This document shows positions 48,272 to 61,127 of a stretch of DNA of 64,000 bases, piece by piece (position 1 is the first letter of the stretch; each line of letters starts with the position of its first letter). The stretch lies in assembly GCA_020543525.1 (NCBI GenBank), contig JAHYIO010000001.1, positions 3,286,001-3,350,000 of the forward strand, written 5' to 3'. Under the pieces are notes generated by a model that was not told the DNA's origin, searched no databases, and saw only the letters and a list, made by a program, of their open reading frames with translations. A program made the position numbers and the translations under genes. The DNA comes from Coriolopsis trogii. Its lineage: Eukaryota; Basidiomycota; Agaricomycetes; Polyporales; Polyporaceae.

Positions 48272-50659
48272 ATGGCTCTCTCGCGTTGCGGATTTCTGCT
48301 ACTCTTCTTCTCCTACGTGGCAGCTTGGACAACTTATGTCGTACCTCACACTGACGGTCAGGACGATACACCTGCTTTGAAGGCTGCCCTCGCTACTGGC
48401 AACTACTCTACCAACGCGACCATTCTCTTCGCGCAGGGTGTCAAGTATAACATCTTCACTCCCGTCAAGTTCCCTACATTCACCAACGTGGAAGTTGCAA
48501 TTGAAGGGAACATCAGCTATCCAGCAGAAATTGCGACTGTTCAAGGTACGTCGTCCACCGCTCGCTGGCAGCCTGGAGTAGTGTCTCATACTCCTCTCAG
48601 CTGGTGTCACGTCTTCTGTGAGTGTATACGCCGTTTCGAGGGATACTAGCAACTGACGACGCGGTCAGGGATATGGCGGCGCATGGTACGCATACCGCGT
48701 GTGTAACTCGGTTGGGACGTCAATTCACAAACTCGCAGGTTCACATTCACCGGTGGCACCAATGTTACCCTTCGCGGATCTAAGGACGAGAACTGGGGAT
48801 GGGTTGATGGCCATGGCCAGGCGGTACGTGTTATGCTTCCCTCATATGTCACTTGTCATAACCCGGCGAATAGTGGTGGGATGCGGTCCAGCAGACGAAC
48901 CGCCCTCACGGCTGGGCATTCAGTAAAATCACCAACGGCGTCATCAGGGATATGAAGTTGTGGAAGGTGCGTTATATTTGCTATCAATGTGACTAACTGC
49001 TCAAACATTATACTCGCACTTTCAAGCCCATTGCCTGGAACTTTGCCACCAGCGGCTCAAAGAACGTGCACGCATACAACAACAAGATAGTTGCGGTTTC
49101 CGACACCGACGTAAGTTATAGCTTCGGTACATCAACTTACAAGGTGGCTGAAATGTGAGCAATAGTCTTTCCCCTTCAACACGTAAGTGCAAGTTTCAAA
49201 TGGCACACTTCTTTCAGCTCAGCTAGGCTATTCCTCTATTCCTAGTGATGGTAGGTGGTGTATGTAGCATAGGTGAACAAGACATTGACTGCGTGTAATA
49301 GGTTTCTCCGCTGGTGGAAGCGACCTGCTGTTTGAGAACAATCATATCCAAAACGGTGATGATTGTCTGACCGTAGGAAACGGCGCAAAGAACATTCACT
49401 TTAGGTTTGCTTCTTATCAAGTGATCCATCCTTGTTGATCGTGTGGTCTCATGTTGTGACTGTTTCCAGGAACTCTTACTGCGAAGGTGGTCACGGTCTC
49501 TCCATCGGATCCTTGGGTAGTGGCGGCTCTGTTGCGGATGTTCAGAACGTCCTGTAGGTGTACATTCTCTTCGGATACGCCAAAAGCTCATGCTCGTCCT
49601 TTACTGTAGCATCGAGAATGTTGTCATGGTGAGCTCAGACCGACATTCCCATTGAAACCTAGCTGATCGTCTCGTGAAATACAGAAAAACTCACTGTATG
49701 GTGCACGCTTCAAGAGTTGGACTGGAGGCAACGGTCTCGCCCGCAAGTGAGCCATTCTTGATTCATGCGGTAGGACTCCTTCTCACTTCGTTGTGTCAGC
49801 GTGACATGGAAGAACATTGCGTTTGTCAACGTACCATTCCCGGTACGTGTTGTACCAGTCGTTGGTTTCACAACGGCATTCATTCGTGCTTCATCTTTGT
49901 CCAGATTTATGTGACGCAGAAGTAAGTCTAGTCGTCGCTGGCGTGGTCAAGTGCTCATATTCCAAACTCCAATCCTAGCTACTGGGACCAAGGGGTACGT
50001 CTCATCCTATCACACACATGACGTCCGGTCATGAACTGCTCCCATGTATAGAAAGGACCTCGTCCGAACTCGACGAGCACGAATAATACGCATATCCAGG
50101 ATTTCCTGTTCGAGAACTTCGCGGGCACGATTCGCGAGTTAGACCATTTCCTTCCTCCAGAGCACGACAGACCCACCTGACTATTATTCCTGTGACGTTA
50201 ACAGCAAACCCTACGTCGAAGGCTCCTGCGTGACTGACCCATGCTGGTAGGCCACAATGCATTGCGTCAGGGTGAGACCGGGGCCTGATCAGCGCGGGCA
50301 CTTAGGTACGCCGTCCCCGGTGCGACTGGCAAGGAGGTCGCCATCTTCGACTTATATCCTGGAACTGGTCAGTCTCCTACAAGGATCGCGCGATGTCCTG
50401 CGGCCGTCAGCTCACTCCACTCTCATGCACGCAGCGACCAACATCGTGGCCAAACACATCCTGGCGACTACCGAGACTCACTCGCCCGTCCGCGTGATGT
50501 GCAACTCGACTACGGTAGGCTGCAGCTCATCTAAATGGGGCACCGGTCGCATGCGGCTGACTTTGGTCGGTGCACTGCTTGCGATGACAGGTCACTTCGG
50601 ACGTCGGCTTCAAGTGCTGGAACGGGCTGTTCGTCCCTACTCTGAAGGGACTGCTCTGA
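48272..50659 (+). CDS. GH28 polygalacturonase, exo-type (galacturan 1,4-alpha-galacturonidase-like)
   Basis: Secreted pectin hydrolase. ATG 48272 gives a signal peptide (MALSRCGFLLLFFSYVAA), then a parallel beta-helix. Catalytic blocks after splicing: FPFNTDGF, NGDDCLTVGN, GGHGLSIGSLG and ARFKSW. NGDDC in place of the endo-type QDDC points to exo action. The gene is highly fragmented. A 17-nt exon (49166-49182, ...FNT) is followed by a 5-nt exon (49246-49250, TGATG) that supplies most of the Asp codon of NTD and the first base of the Gly codon; the next exon starts after the CAATAG-like acceptor near 49305. The last exon ends LFVPTLKGLL with stop at 50657-50659. Several NxT sites occur. Likely repressed by glucose and induced by pectin in relatives; no regulatory site was identified here. 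Confidence 0.88.
49246..49250 (+). other. 5-nt micro-exon in the GH28 gene
   Basis: CCTAG precedes and GTAGGT follows the bases TGATG. Codons run AAC AC|T GAT G|GT TTC, giving N-T-D-G-F. Skipping it would delete the Asp of the catalytic NTD and shift the frame. Confidence 0.8.
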
Positions 50660-53600
50660 TCTCTCTCTGCATGGCAGTGTGGCGCTCGCGAGGTCTGTAC
50701 GTTCTCTGATTCTTGCATGTTCGAGCGGAGCTGCTCAGGAGGCCCACCCGGTAAAGAATGAGTAAATTCTGCACCATTATGTTTACCTACAAGTCACCCT
50801 GGGAGCTTTTGTGCGTCTGTCCATCTCCTCTACTTGAACTCATTCTCGTTGAGTTGTGGCTGGATGTCCGTCTGGACCTCTGTATCGCAAAACGTGTGTG
50901 CAGCATGTCTCCTCGCTCTATAGGCTGGTGGCGAGTGGAGGGGAAAGTCGGTCTAGATGTATTCTGGCCCATGCTCCCTTGTTCGAGACGAGTCGTCGAG
51001 GCGGTTCCCGTGTCTAGTCTTCGCCTTCCTTTCGGGCAGGCTTTCGTTCGGACCGCAGTCTATAGAGAAGAGTGTACTGCGGTGCAGAGAGTGATGTCAT
51101 CTGAGGTACGCGGGTCTTGAGGCCAGGTTGTCGTCTAGGGCAGACTGCCTAGCTTGAAGGGCGACACCTCCGTCTCTGCTTCTTTATTCTCTGGGGGCTT
51201 GAAGTTACCGACTTCACGGCCTTTCGTCACGAGGTGTCCGAAGAGGTGGATTCTGGGGTATGGGGGTGGGGAACCCAGATCGGCCTGGAGTGTAGTACGG
51301 CGGCAGTGGTTAATGCAAGGTCAATGCAAAACATCGGCTGGACGATCGGCACGCACCGTGTACGCCATCGCTGAGCAAGTCTACGGTCCGCCGAAGCTGT
51401 GGAGTGGAATTTCATTATGGCAGAGCGCCCCGTTGAATCGCTACGGCTCGATATCTGTGGACGGCGAGTCAGGCACACTGTGGAGCGAACCCAAACCGTT
51501 ATCAGTGTAGACAGAGAGCGTGGTGTCAAAGGGGCGGCTGTGTGAAGGGCGGACGTCAGGTGCAGGAAATGAGAGCTAGGTCGGTTTCTAGCTACGTCCA
51601 GGCCAATTTCAGTGGACACGTCTGAGCGGTGGCGTGCGCCGGCACGTCGTTGTCGTTAGAGTTTGTGTGTGCGGGCAGAGCGCCGAGTATTCGTCCAGTG
51701 CCTTGCACGGATCGAGAAGTCCTGCGGTACTTCCATCGGTACACGAAGATTGTGGAAACTGGAGCGGATGGAGAACAAACCTCCCCGGTGAGCCACCCTT
51801 CGCGAAACGACGCTCGATGCACTGTCTGAGAACGGAGCCGGTCATCAATGTGGCGTGCAAGCAGGATTCTCTTGATCCACAAAGAAGTGGGATATCGCGA
51901 CTGTGGATGGCTACACTCTGGAGCTGGCCATCGCTCGGGGAACTTCTTTGCGTCGATTAGCGGCCAGACGGCTAACCTGTTCCACGAACCCACACGGCAC
52001 GCCACGGCATGAGTGAGACGGTATACCTGCCACGCACACAACTGAGAATCTATTGTCCGACTTGTCCAGCTCGTACTCACAGGAGTCTCGGCTACCTTTC
52101 AGAGTACTGAATGCCGAACGTGTGTCGCATCGTGCGCTGACGGCAAGATCAGACCCCGTCCCATTCTCCCGACCGAACGATTTCGCTCGCTGTCCAGATT
52201 GCCCATCGTAGTTCCTGGATTCCCAACGCACAGCGCGGTTAACCAAACGCAGCGGAGGACCTCCATCGATTGGCGAGAAACGACTCTCGGGGAACGCCGA
52301 TCAGAGTTGTTGTTGTCAGCCTCAGGCTTCTCCGCACCAGTTCGGGTCGCAAGCATCAGTGCACATGCGTGACGGGTGTGACTCCGATATCTGTAGACAG
52401 AACAGTTTTCAGCAATCATGATGCGCTTCCCTGCCAGATATGTACGGCAAAGCGTTCTGCCTCACTTCCAAGCCAGGAACGTGGATGCGCCTACGCCGCG
52501 CCGCTGGAGTTCAGCTGGCAGCCGTATGTATTCAAGTACGCGGGAGGGGTACGAACGCACTAAGCAACGCAATGCGGCGAGAGTGGTGGGCATCTTCACG
52601 GGCAGAAATCACCTTCCGCTCACCAGAAGCACAGAGTCTCCGCATCCCAAGAAGACACTAACCAAAGATGAGATCCGTTTGTTCTCGTCGGACAATGGCT
52701 TTTTCCACCGCATACATTACCCCGCAGCGTGCATCAAGTCATCAAACAGCCGGGGCAAAATCCGAGTCATCCCGACCCAGCACAAAGGAGCCTAGGCAGC
52801 GCGAAGTCAGCGACAGAAGCAAGAGTAAGAGAGAGAAAAACAACTGATAGAAACGGGCGAACGGCTCCCAACGTCCATGCTTATCTCGCCACCGTCGCCC
52901 GGCAGATCGTCCCGAGTGCCGATTCCCGACAGCACGATCTTTCCGCGGTACGCGTCGTCGGGGGAATCTTATTCCTCGCGCCAGATTTTGGATCGTTGAG
53001 GCTATGCATCGTCTACTTACAAGGACGTGACGGGCGCCCTCCGGGTTATCGTCGACAGCGAGCAAGCGCGGTGCGCGGATGCGGGATCCCGAGTCGAAGC
53101 ATGCAGATGGGAGGCGGGATAGCGGACCGTTGCCTCTTTGGGTGATCGTCGGTCCCAGATAATCGCGTACCTTGAACGGCGCACCGAGTTCGTCTTGTTG
53201 TCGCAAGGAGACTGGATGAGGACGCTTGCTCGTCGTGCGTGCGCGTGGTCGCCGTACGAGATACCTCGCGAGTCGTCCCGCCATCCCGATCTAGGGTGAG
53301 GGCCGTATCAGTTTCTTCCCCTGGTGAGAGGTGATCTGCCACCGTCGGGAGCACTGGCACTGTGGAGGCCTACCCTCGGATGGCCGCGCCCGACCTGTCT
53401 CGTCCACAACGTAACACGAGGAGATAGCAAAGATACACGAGTGCGGGTTGGAACAAGAAGGCCGCCTGTGGCTGCCACGTATCACGTTATCATATGCAAC
53501 GCTCGCGCACGTTCGAGCTTCGAACAAAGCTTTCATAAGATAAGGAAAGCATATAAGAATTCGTTCGCCCGTTCGAGGACCACCACAATGGTCCGTGAGC

Positions 53601-56600
53601 AACTAGAGAACAGACAATTTAACATACCGTGCCAAATGCAGAGGATCGTCGCTCCTTCATCGAGGTTCCTTTCTCATGTCCTGATCATATCCGAAGTGCT
53701 AGTATCGCAGAAGCATCGGTGACCGGTGCGAGCACCGTCATAGCCTCTCGCGTCCTGTACCACTGTGGGACGTAGCCTCTGGATGACGCGACCTACTGAG
53801 TGAATCAAGGATGTCAGTTGCGTACTAGTTTTTCTCGACTATCGCAGATACTCACCTCCGGACCCTTGCGAGCACACTCGTCCGACGAACGCTCCTTGAT
53901 GAAGCCGCCCATCTCGTTTACACTCCGCGAAAGATGACTCCAATCCGGGGTACGATCTGCCACACCCCGCACTCGAACTCGGGATATAGCGATGTCCTCG
54001 AGAATGATGGAGGAAGCCGGAGAAAACAGGGCTTCCCGCAGAAATATCGGCAGCAGCTCTCAAGGCGCAAGCCCTGAACCTGTAGTGAGGAGACTTTGTG
54101 CGTCCGTCGTCGTGGCAGTCGCGTGTACCCGCGTGCGTGTAGCCCGGTATTCGCTCCGGGAGAGCGTAGACCTATGGTTGGCCAGGATTCGGGAGATTGG
54201 CGGCTAGCACTGACAACCACCACTCAAAACCCGGAAACAACGTCATGGCGCCATGCACTCCCGCGGCTGCCATCAGGATCCTGCAAGGATTGAGTGAGCT
54301 CCTGGTCACTAGAACGCTCTGCAGATAGTCGAGGCCCGAAAAAGGACTCACTCACGCTCCTCGAATAGGAGGACGCGTCCGGGCTCGATGACGCTTTACG
54401 GCAATGCCACTTATACACCGGCGCACGCGCGGGACGCATGTACAGTGATGTGACATTCCTCCGAGTCGTTTCGTCTCCGGGTCCGTCGATCTGCAGGGCA
54501 AGGACGAGCACGAACGTAAATCGCGACACAACGCATGAAAGAGGGGCCTCGAACAGAGCGAGCACACCCTCTATCGACCTCCGGATGTGCTCGCCTTATA
54601 TCCAAAACGGCACGATCTGCAACACTGAGGCACCTACACAAGGAGGCTACGGATCAGCGGAGACGCAGCCCGAGGGACCGTGCTTCTTTGTCAATTTGTT
54701 CGGGACCCGGGTACGTGTCCGCGATCCGAGTTTGTGTCCGAGCACGCCCAACGCTCATCCCACCCTCGGCACCGGAACCGGGGCCGCGTCTGTGTCTAAC
54801 AACATGCGAACGCCAGACGTAGAGCGCGGGGGGTCGTCCTGATGCGGTGCGGGCGTTCAGTATGTGCCTGCCAAACTGGAAGCCGACGACACTCCTTGCC
54901 TTTCTGCCGAGACGGCATACGTTGTAATCATAGGAGCGCTCGTTCTTCCAGCTACAGGTCTCGAACAACCACTGCGCCCCTGTTGATGGGCAATGTTTAG
55001 CAAGGACACCTACAGACAGACCGGTGTACGTACTTGGATCGCGTCGCCTCGTTCGCAATATCTCCATCTTCCCTGTCACGATATCGTGCCAACTACGCTC
55101 TCCTTCCGAACAGTAACCGCATACGCCCTCCACCTTCACGCCATCGATTACCAAACACCCTGCATCTTTGCTGACCTGGAAGGCGAGATACACTCGTTGT
55201 GCCCGCTATCGCCGCCGCCCGCCGTAACGGCGAGCGCGCGCAGTGGGCAGTCGCGCCATCGCTACGACTCCGTATCCAAAGGCTAGACCGCACCCGCCAG
55301 GCTTCGAGGGTCGCAGAGAGCAGAGGAGAAGCATTGCGTGAGAGCCGAGGAAGGCGGAGAAGCCCCTCTCGGCCGACAGCTCGCTCGATGGGATCCCCAC
55401 CGCCTGTCCAAATAGGCGGCGTGAAGGTGGGGACAGTGAAGACGCAGGCCGCAACGAGGTGGATAGGTCGGCATGTGTGAGCATCCCTTGCTCCAGAAAC
55501 GGCCGGCCGCGCGTGGAGGTCGTCCACGTCCAAGTGGCGCGAGAGGCAAGTTCTTGCCTTCACGGAGATGACGAGATCGTTCCCCATCGTTCGCGGTGCT
55601 TCCCCCAAGCACGTAACGCGCCTACACGAACGGTGGCCAACAATCCAGGACCATGCAGACGGTGTCCGTCTTACGACACGTCAATCTCTGGTGCTCATCT
55701 GCCATGTCGGCGTCTGCGCTGGCTGCAATCCAGTGCAGAACCGACAGCGGCAGCCTCACGAAATGATGGCGCTCACCGTAGTCATCCTGGCGGAAACGGA
55801 AGTTCCAAAGGAAAGGCGAGCGTCAGCGTGTGAGCTCAATCTCAACAGCGCGGTAGCGACCACTGATGCCGTCCAGACGATACACAGCGTCGGGGGAAGG
55901 CGTCGGACGGGGCATTCGCGCGCCGCGCCCACTCGGAGCGCCATACACCGTCCGTCGCCTCCATTCTTGCGGCGTTCCTCTGCGCGGGTGTGCATTATGA
56001 TGGCCCGCCCGGAGCAGCGAAGTGGAAGACAAGTGGTCCGAGGCAGAGGCGTGGCGTCCCTGTCGCAGCGCCATGGCGATTCCAAGCTTGTGGTATCCCA
56101 CATCCGTCGAGTGCTGGGACGGCATCAGCGTGCTGGGTCCAGCCCTGTATATCGTTGGGGGAACCCATCAGTCTGGGGATGCAGCAGAACAATTCGGAAA
56201 TACGTGCGGCGATAATGTGAGAGTCGTCCAATTGCGCAGTTCGGGAACGACATGCGCATCGCACAAGGGCCAATGGTTTGATCGCTTCGAAGTCGAACCT
56301 CCTTGATCGCACGCTTGAGAAAGAGCTCGACGCGATAGGACCAGATAGGCGAATATACTACTCGCCTTGGGCGGAGTCGGAGTCGGAGGTGTCGACGGAA
56401 GGGAGAAGGGATGCCGTCAGGCGCTCCGCATCCGTCTCTCTCTGCCTCCGTCGACGGGCGCTTTGATCATTGGGCTGCAGTTGGGAGACTCGAGGACGAC
56501 TGCGGGACTTGTCAAAGGAATCAATACGCCGGATGTGAACATAGACACTCTACCACCTCCGACGCGAGTAGGGTGAGGCTGTTCCGCTTGGATGTCGAAG

Positions 56601-59600
56601 AGACGATTCGCGAGCTGTGAGGCCGAGGCCGAAGGATCCGGGTCCGAACGCGTCCGTCGTGCCCTTAACGCGTTTGCCACGGCGACCGCGACGCGCGAGA
56701 CGCAGAACCTGATACACTCACGCCGTTGAAGCGCACCCCAGCGACTTGCGCGGTCATGCGGACGGACAGAGGAACAAAGGACCCTAGCACGCACCGCACA
56801 CGACGCTTCTAGGGCAGGGTCTCGCAGCCCTCGCCAACCTATGTGTATGCCACCAAGACCGCTCGTCTGTTCAGACCAATGACCTCCTTGGTGACAAAGT
56901 TGGACGTGCGCGCCTGTGCCGGAGCGCTCGTACTGAAGCAGAGACGGGTCGGTCAGCGGACTGGCCACACTGGCCACACGGCCTCGGAGTGAGGGCTGCA
57001 CCTGATCCTTCTCCGCACGTTTCCAAATCGGCTCAGGCATCGCTCCTATGACATTCTCTCGCGCGTGTGGGGCCTAGCGGTCAGCGGATAAGAAGGGGTC
57101 GCGACGTGTTGTGCTGTGCCCTCGAGCCAAGGAGGTAGCACCAGCACCTCCTCGTACTCTCTGCCCTCGTCTTCGTCCTTTACGCAATGCGGGGAACTCA
57201 TCAGACACAGACAGAAGGAACGAGCGCATGCAGGGACGCGGACTGCTGCGATGGCGAGCCGGCGGTAGGGGTTCGAGATCTGAGCCGTGGCTGCGGCCGC
57301 TGGAAACCTGAAGCGTCGTGGCTCGTAAATGAAAGTGAGCGTGCCTGGGCGGACATGAACTGGCCCATGCACATATGTGTACCTTGCCGTGTTCGCTGTG
57401 CACGTCTAAACCCCCAAAGTGTCCGAGCCCGGGTCGCGTGTCGCGCATGTGAGACGTTTTGCATTGGGTCCCCGGGGGTGGCATGTGCCTGGGCATGATC
57501 TTCCCTTCTCGCGTGCAGCCTGGGCCTCCGCTCTGACATACACGATGATGCTGCGAGCTTGCGAACGACCCTGATGTGTGGCCGAATGCCTTGATTTGGT
57601 GCGACGGTGGACGTGACGCAGGAGCGCCTGCGGAACACTCTGGGAAGCGATCAGAGTCGCTCCTCAGACCTTTGAGGGTGTGAGTGTTTGAGTGTAGGGT
57701 AGTGAGCTCACCTGGTCAGCGCAACCCTCTGACCCGTAGAGCATGGTACGCCAAGCCTTTCCTTCCGCGGTCGGACTGCAGGCAGGCCAGCCATTGTTCG
57801 CGTACGTTCGAGTCCGACCATCGCGAGGGTTTGCATGAGCGTCGTAGCGCGCAGGAGGCGGACGTCCATGAGAAGAAGCACGATCGCGGCGGGAGAGAGT
57901 GGGTGGAATGACCAGACGTCTGACGACGTTGGGTGCGTCCAAGTCACAGTCGGACGAGGACTCGAGAGGTCGACGGAGAGCGCCTCGCCAGCCCAGCGCG
58001 ATCAAAGGGATTAAACACTGCATCGATGCCTGCTCTCGACCGTCGACTTGTGTGACGCGTCATACTGCCCGTCCTGTCGTCATATCCACCAGCGCAATTT
58101 GGTTTAGGGTGACTTGTGAGAGAACTGGAGAGCGCGACGCGACCGCGGGCGAGTGGCAGCTCCACTCTTCTGTGAACGTTGCGCGTCACGAGCCGCCCGC
58201 GCAGCGTCTGGTCTCGCGGCGAGAAGCCCTCGCCGGAGAAAATCAGCTCAGAGACATTCAATTCCTTTATGCCATTGTTCGTGCTCACGACCGTCTAGAC
58301 CTCTGGCCGACGTTAGCGACGACCGTGGACAGAACGCCCGACACAGACGGTCTCTTCTCGAAGAGTGGCGCACCGGTGTCGCGTGCTGATGGGTCTCTGG
58401 CCACCCTCTCCCACCGTCCTCCTTCCGGCCAGTGCGCCCACCGACGATGTGCAAGAATAGCATACCTAGCAGGTCAGTTGTTCACCTCTCGAGAGATCTC
58501 AAGTGTGGCCACAGGACCTTAATGGGAAACCCTGCACGGCGAGATCAGCACATCCGTACGTAAACTCCCCACAAAAGTCGCCATCAAGGGTCCTCTCTCG
58601 CTCTCTCATGTTCGCAGGGCTTCTCTCGGCTCTGAGCTCTCTCGAGCAGACGTATAACACGACAGGGAATTGCACAGAAGCCGTTCCCAAGGGCAAAGAC
58701 GTGCAAAGAACGCGGCCGGCAAGGAGGGTATGGGGGCCAGATGAGACGCAGATGCTGCGGCACACGCACCTCTCCCGACTTTCTACGAACGTGACGTGCT
58801 TCTGGCGGACGCGTTTATCCCGTTCGACTTGGTGTTGCATTGGCGTATGGCTGAATGACGTTCCATCTGCTGTTGTCTTCCCATACCGACCTGTACATAA
58901 CTCCGCACGGCCATGGCTGACACTGGCGACGGAGCGCCCGTGTTCGATCCTCCGGTGTCTGTTCGTACACCGATTCTGGTAAACGGGAGGACGCACCAGG
59001 GCCTGGTACGCGGCACGACTCGGGGAGCGAGCTGCACGCGTTCGTTGGACGAGTGCCCGATCCTAGAACAATGGCATAGACACTGATAGGCGGCCGCCAG
59101 CCGGGCGACTCGAGAGTGTTCAGTGCTAAGCACGTATGCGCGTCAGTCGATGGCGAGACCCTGGGCCAGTAGGTTCTCCTTGGTTCGCGTTTGTGGACCC
59201 CTGCCGCAGAGAGATTGAACGCTGGGGTTCTGAAGCCGGCTGCGGCAATGGCGTTGCACTGGTCCGTGGATAAAGAAGCAGAGTGTCTGTCATACTCACG
59301 CGCGTTACGGGGCGAATCGACGGCGTACGATAAGCCGCGATAACCATCGAGCGCAGACTGACGGCGAGAAGGGTAATGAGTACCTGCTAAAGAGGTAGGT
59401 CGCAGAGCTGTGAGTCAGTCGAAGGCTCAATATAGAAAGATACTACTACCGGCCTTCTTCCGCTATAATTGCTGGCGCCGGAGGCTGGTGGATTCAACGT
59501 TTCTGTTCGTGAGCCTTCGACTCGGGGATCCAGGGTGGCGACGTTGACATTTGAATGCGACGGGAACTGCGCAGGGACACAATAGAGAAGCTGAAGTCGT

Positions 59601-61070
59601 TGGGGACGGGCTGGAGTCTGATGTCGTCGGCGAGGAGCCTAGGCCGAGTTTGACAGGCAGATTGGCAAGGTTGGGGCGCCGAGCTGGGAGAAGAAGACCA
59701 AGGAGAGAACTATGCCGTTGCAGTGCAGCCGTCCGACTGTCGATAGGCGACGCCAGAGATATCTCTCGAAGGCGGAGCGTGTGCGCGAGGTGGTACGAGA
59801 ACGGTGGAGACTTTGCGGTGTATGGCGTGCGTACCGCGGGTAGCAACGGAAGAAGGCGAGAAGACTGGGCTGTTCTCAACTTCGCATAGTAAATATATTG
59901 GGAGGTACAGGAGAGATAAGGGAAGAAGACGGGACAAGACTGGAGCTGATCGCGCGGAGCAGGTCGCGCATCGTTGCAGATGCAGCAGCGGACAGACAGA
60001 GACGGCGAGGCGCGTCCAGCTGTTTGCCCCGACGCGTCGGCCTCGTCACGTCACAGAGACGCGTACGTAACGTGACACGCGTGCGAACAACCGAAATGGA
60101 AAATCGAACCAAGTTCTGCCTCGGAAACAGACGCTTCCCATCGAGATCTCAATTCAGTCAATCTCAGCTTGGCGCTCACAAGCCATCGGACGTACTAATT
60201 GAGATCCCACCGCCCGATGCTACCATGTGTCAGTGAGTTTACACGGTGGTTTCGTGAGCACATCTGCCGGCCGTGCGATACGAGGCCGACGGGATTGGGG
60301 GCACGTCTGGAACACGGTCAAGCAGGCGGTGAGCTGTGGGGAGGTCCATGCGGGGAAAGTCGTCGGTGGGCAGAAAAATGTTGCGAACGGCCGCGAGGCA
60401 AACTGCAATTGGATGGGGAAGGAAACGACGTTGCGCTGAACTGTGCCAGAAAAATGGGACGGTGGAGCGAGCGAGTGTGGTATTGGGAGGCCGAATGGGG
60501 CAATCGAGGAGCGGGAAACCGGGACGACAAGGCGAGAGATTGGAGATGGGAACGGCCAAGAGGGGAATCAGGGACTGATGATGTGTCGCAAGAATGGGTG
60601 ACAGACGCAGGCATATGGCGGAGACGCGGAAGAGACGGCGGCAGTTGAGACGGACGAAGGTGGGAAGAGAAGGAGGGGTGGATTGGGGAGAATGGGACTG
60701 GGCGAGGAGGGTGGGATTGCCGATAATCTATCTGGACGGTGATAGGAGGTCGGACCTGGACCAAGTGGAGTGGAGTGGGCGCGACGACGAACTGCACACG
60801 TCGGCCGTCGGTGGGCGGGGCGGGGGCGGGGGCGGGGGCGGGCTCCTGTATAGGCATCGACGGGCAGTCAGCGGAGCCCAGCAGCGGTGGCGGGAGCGGA
60901 CTGGACTGGAGGGAGGATGGAGAGGTGTAAGAGGGGATGACATCATGCGTGAGACACTCTGGGCCTGGATGAGCAAGAGACGGACTCGGGGCGTGACAGA
61001 GTGGGTTTGCCCGGCGCCTGTCCCTGTCCTCCTCTCCACTGCGCGCGCTGGCCCGGGTTCTTGGGTGGGC
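50660..61070. other. 10.4 kb stretch without a supported gene
   Basis: All six frames hold only short, mutually overlapping, low-likelihood open frames. I could not link any by good splice sites into a recognisable protein. No reverse transcriptase, transposase or integrase motif, no long terminal repeat and no rRNA-like sequence was noticed. GC and CpG content stay high, so it does not look RIP-mutated. The last kilobase (about 60.3-60.8 kb) is purine-rich on the plus strand and may be the far upstream region of the glycogen-targeting gene. Confidence 0.5.
60813..60842 (+). promoter_or_regulatory. G-quadruplex-type tract upstream of the CBM21 gene
   Basis: Six runs of three to five G separated by single C, about 290 bp before the ATG at 61128 on the coding strand. 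The spacing fits a very stable quadruplex motif. Confidence 0.6.
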
Positions 61071-61073
61071 GAT

Positions 61074-61082
61074 TGATATAAC
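61074..61082 (+). promoter_or_regulatory. TATA-like element and CT-rich leader of the CBM21 gene
   Basis: TGATATAAC about 50 bp upstream of the ATG, followed by a 30-base pyrimidine tract ending at 61111, as commonly seen near fungal transcription starts. Confidence 0.45.
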
Positions 61083-61127
61083 CTCCCTCCCCTCCTCCTC
61101 CTCCTCCCCCCCGATAGACCGACAGCC

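Noticed and set aside
57795..57830. GTTCGAGTCC word suggesting a tRNA T-loop
   Set aside because: Flanking bases do not pair as a T-stem; no cloverleaf could be drawn.
50660..61070. Many 100-210 codon open frames on both strands
   Set aside because: They overlap one another on opposite strands, lack recognisable domains, and follow from high GC content; no consistent exon chain could be built.
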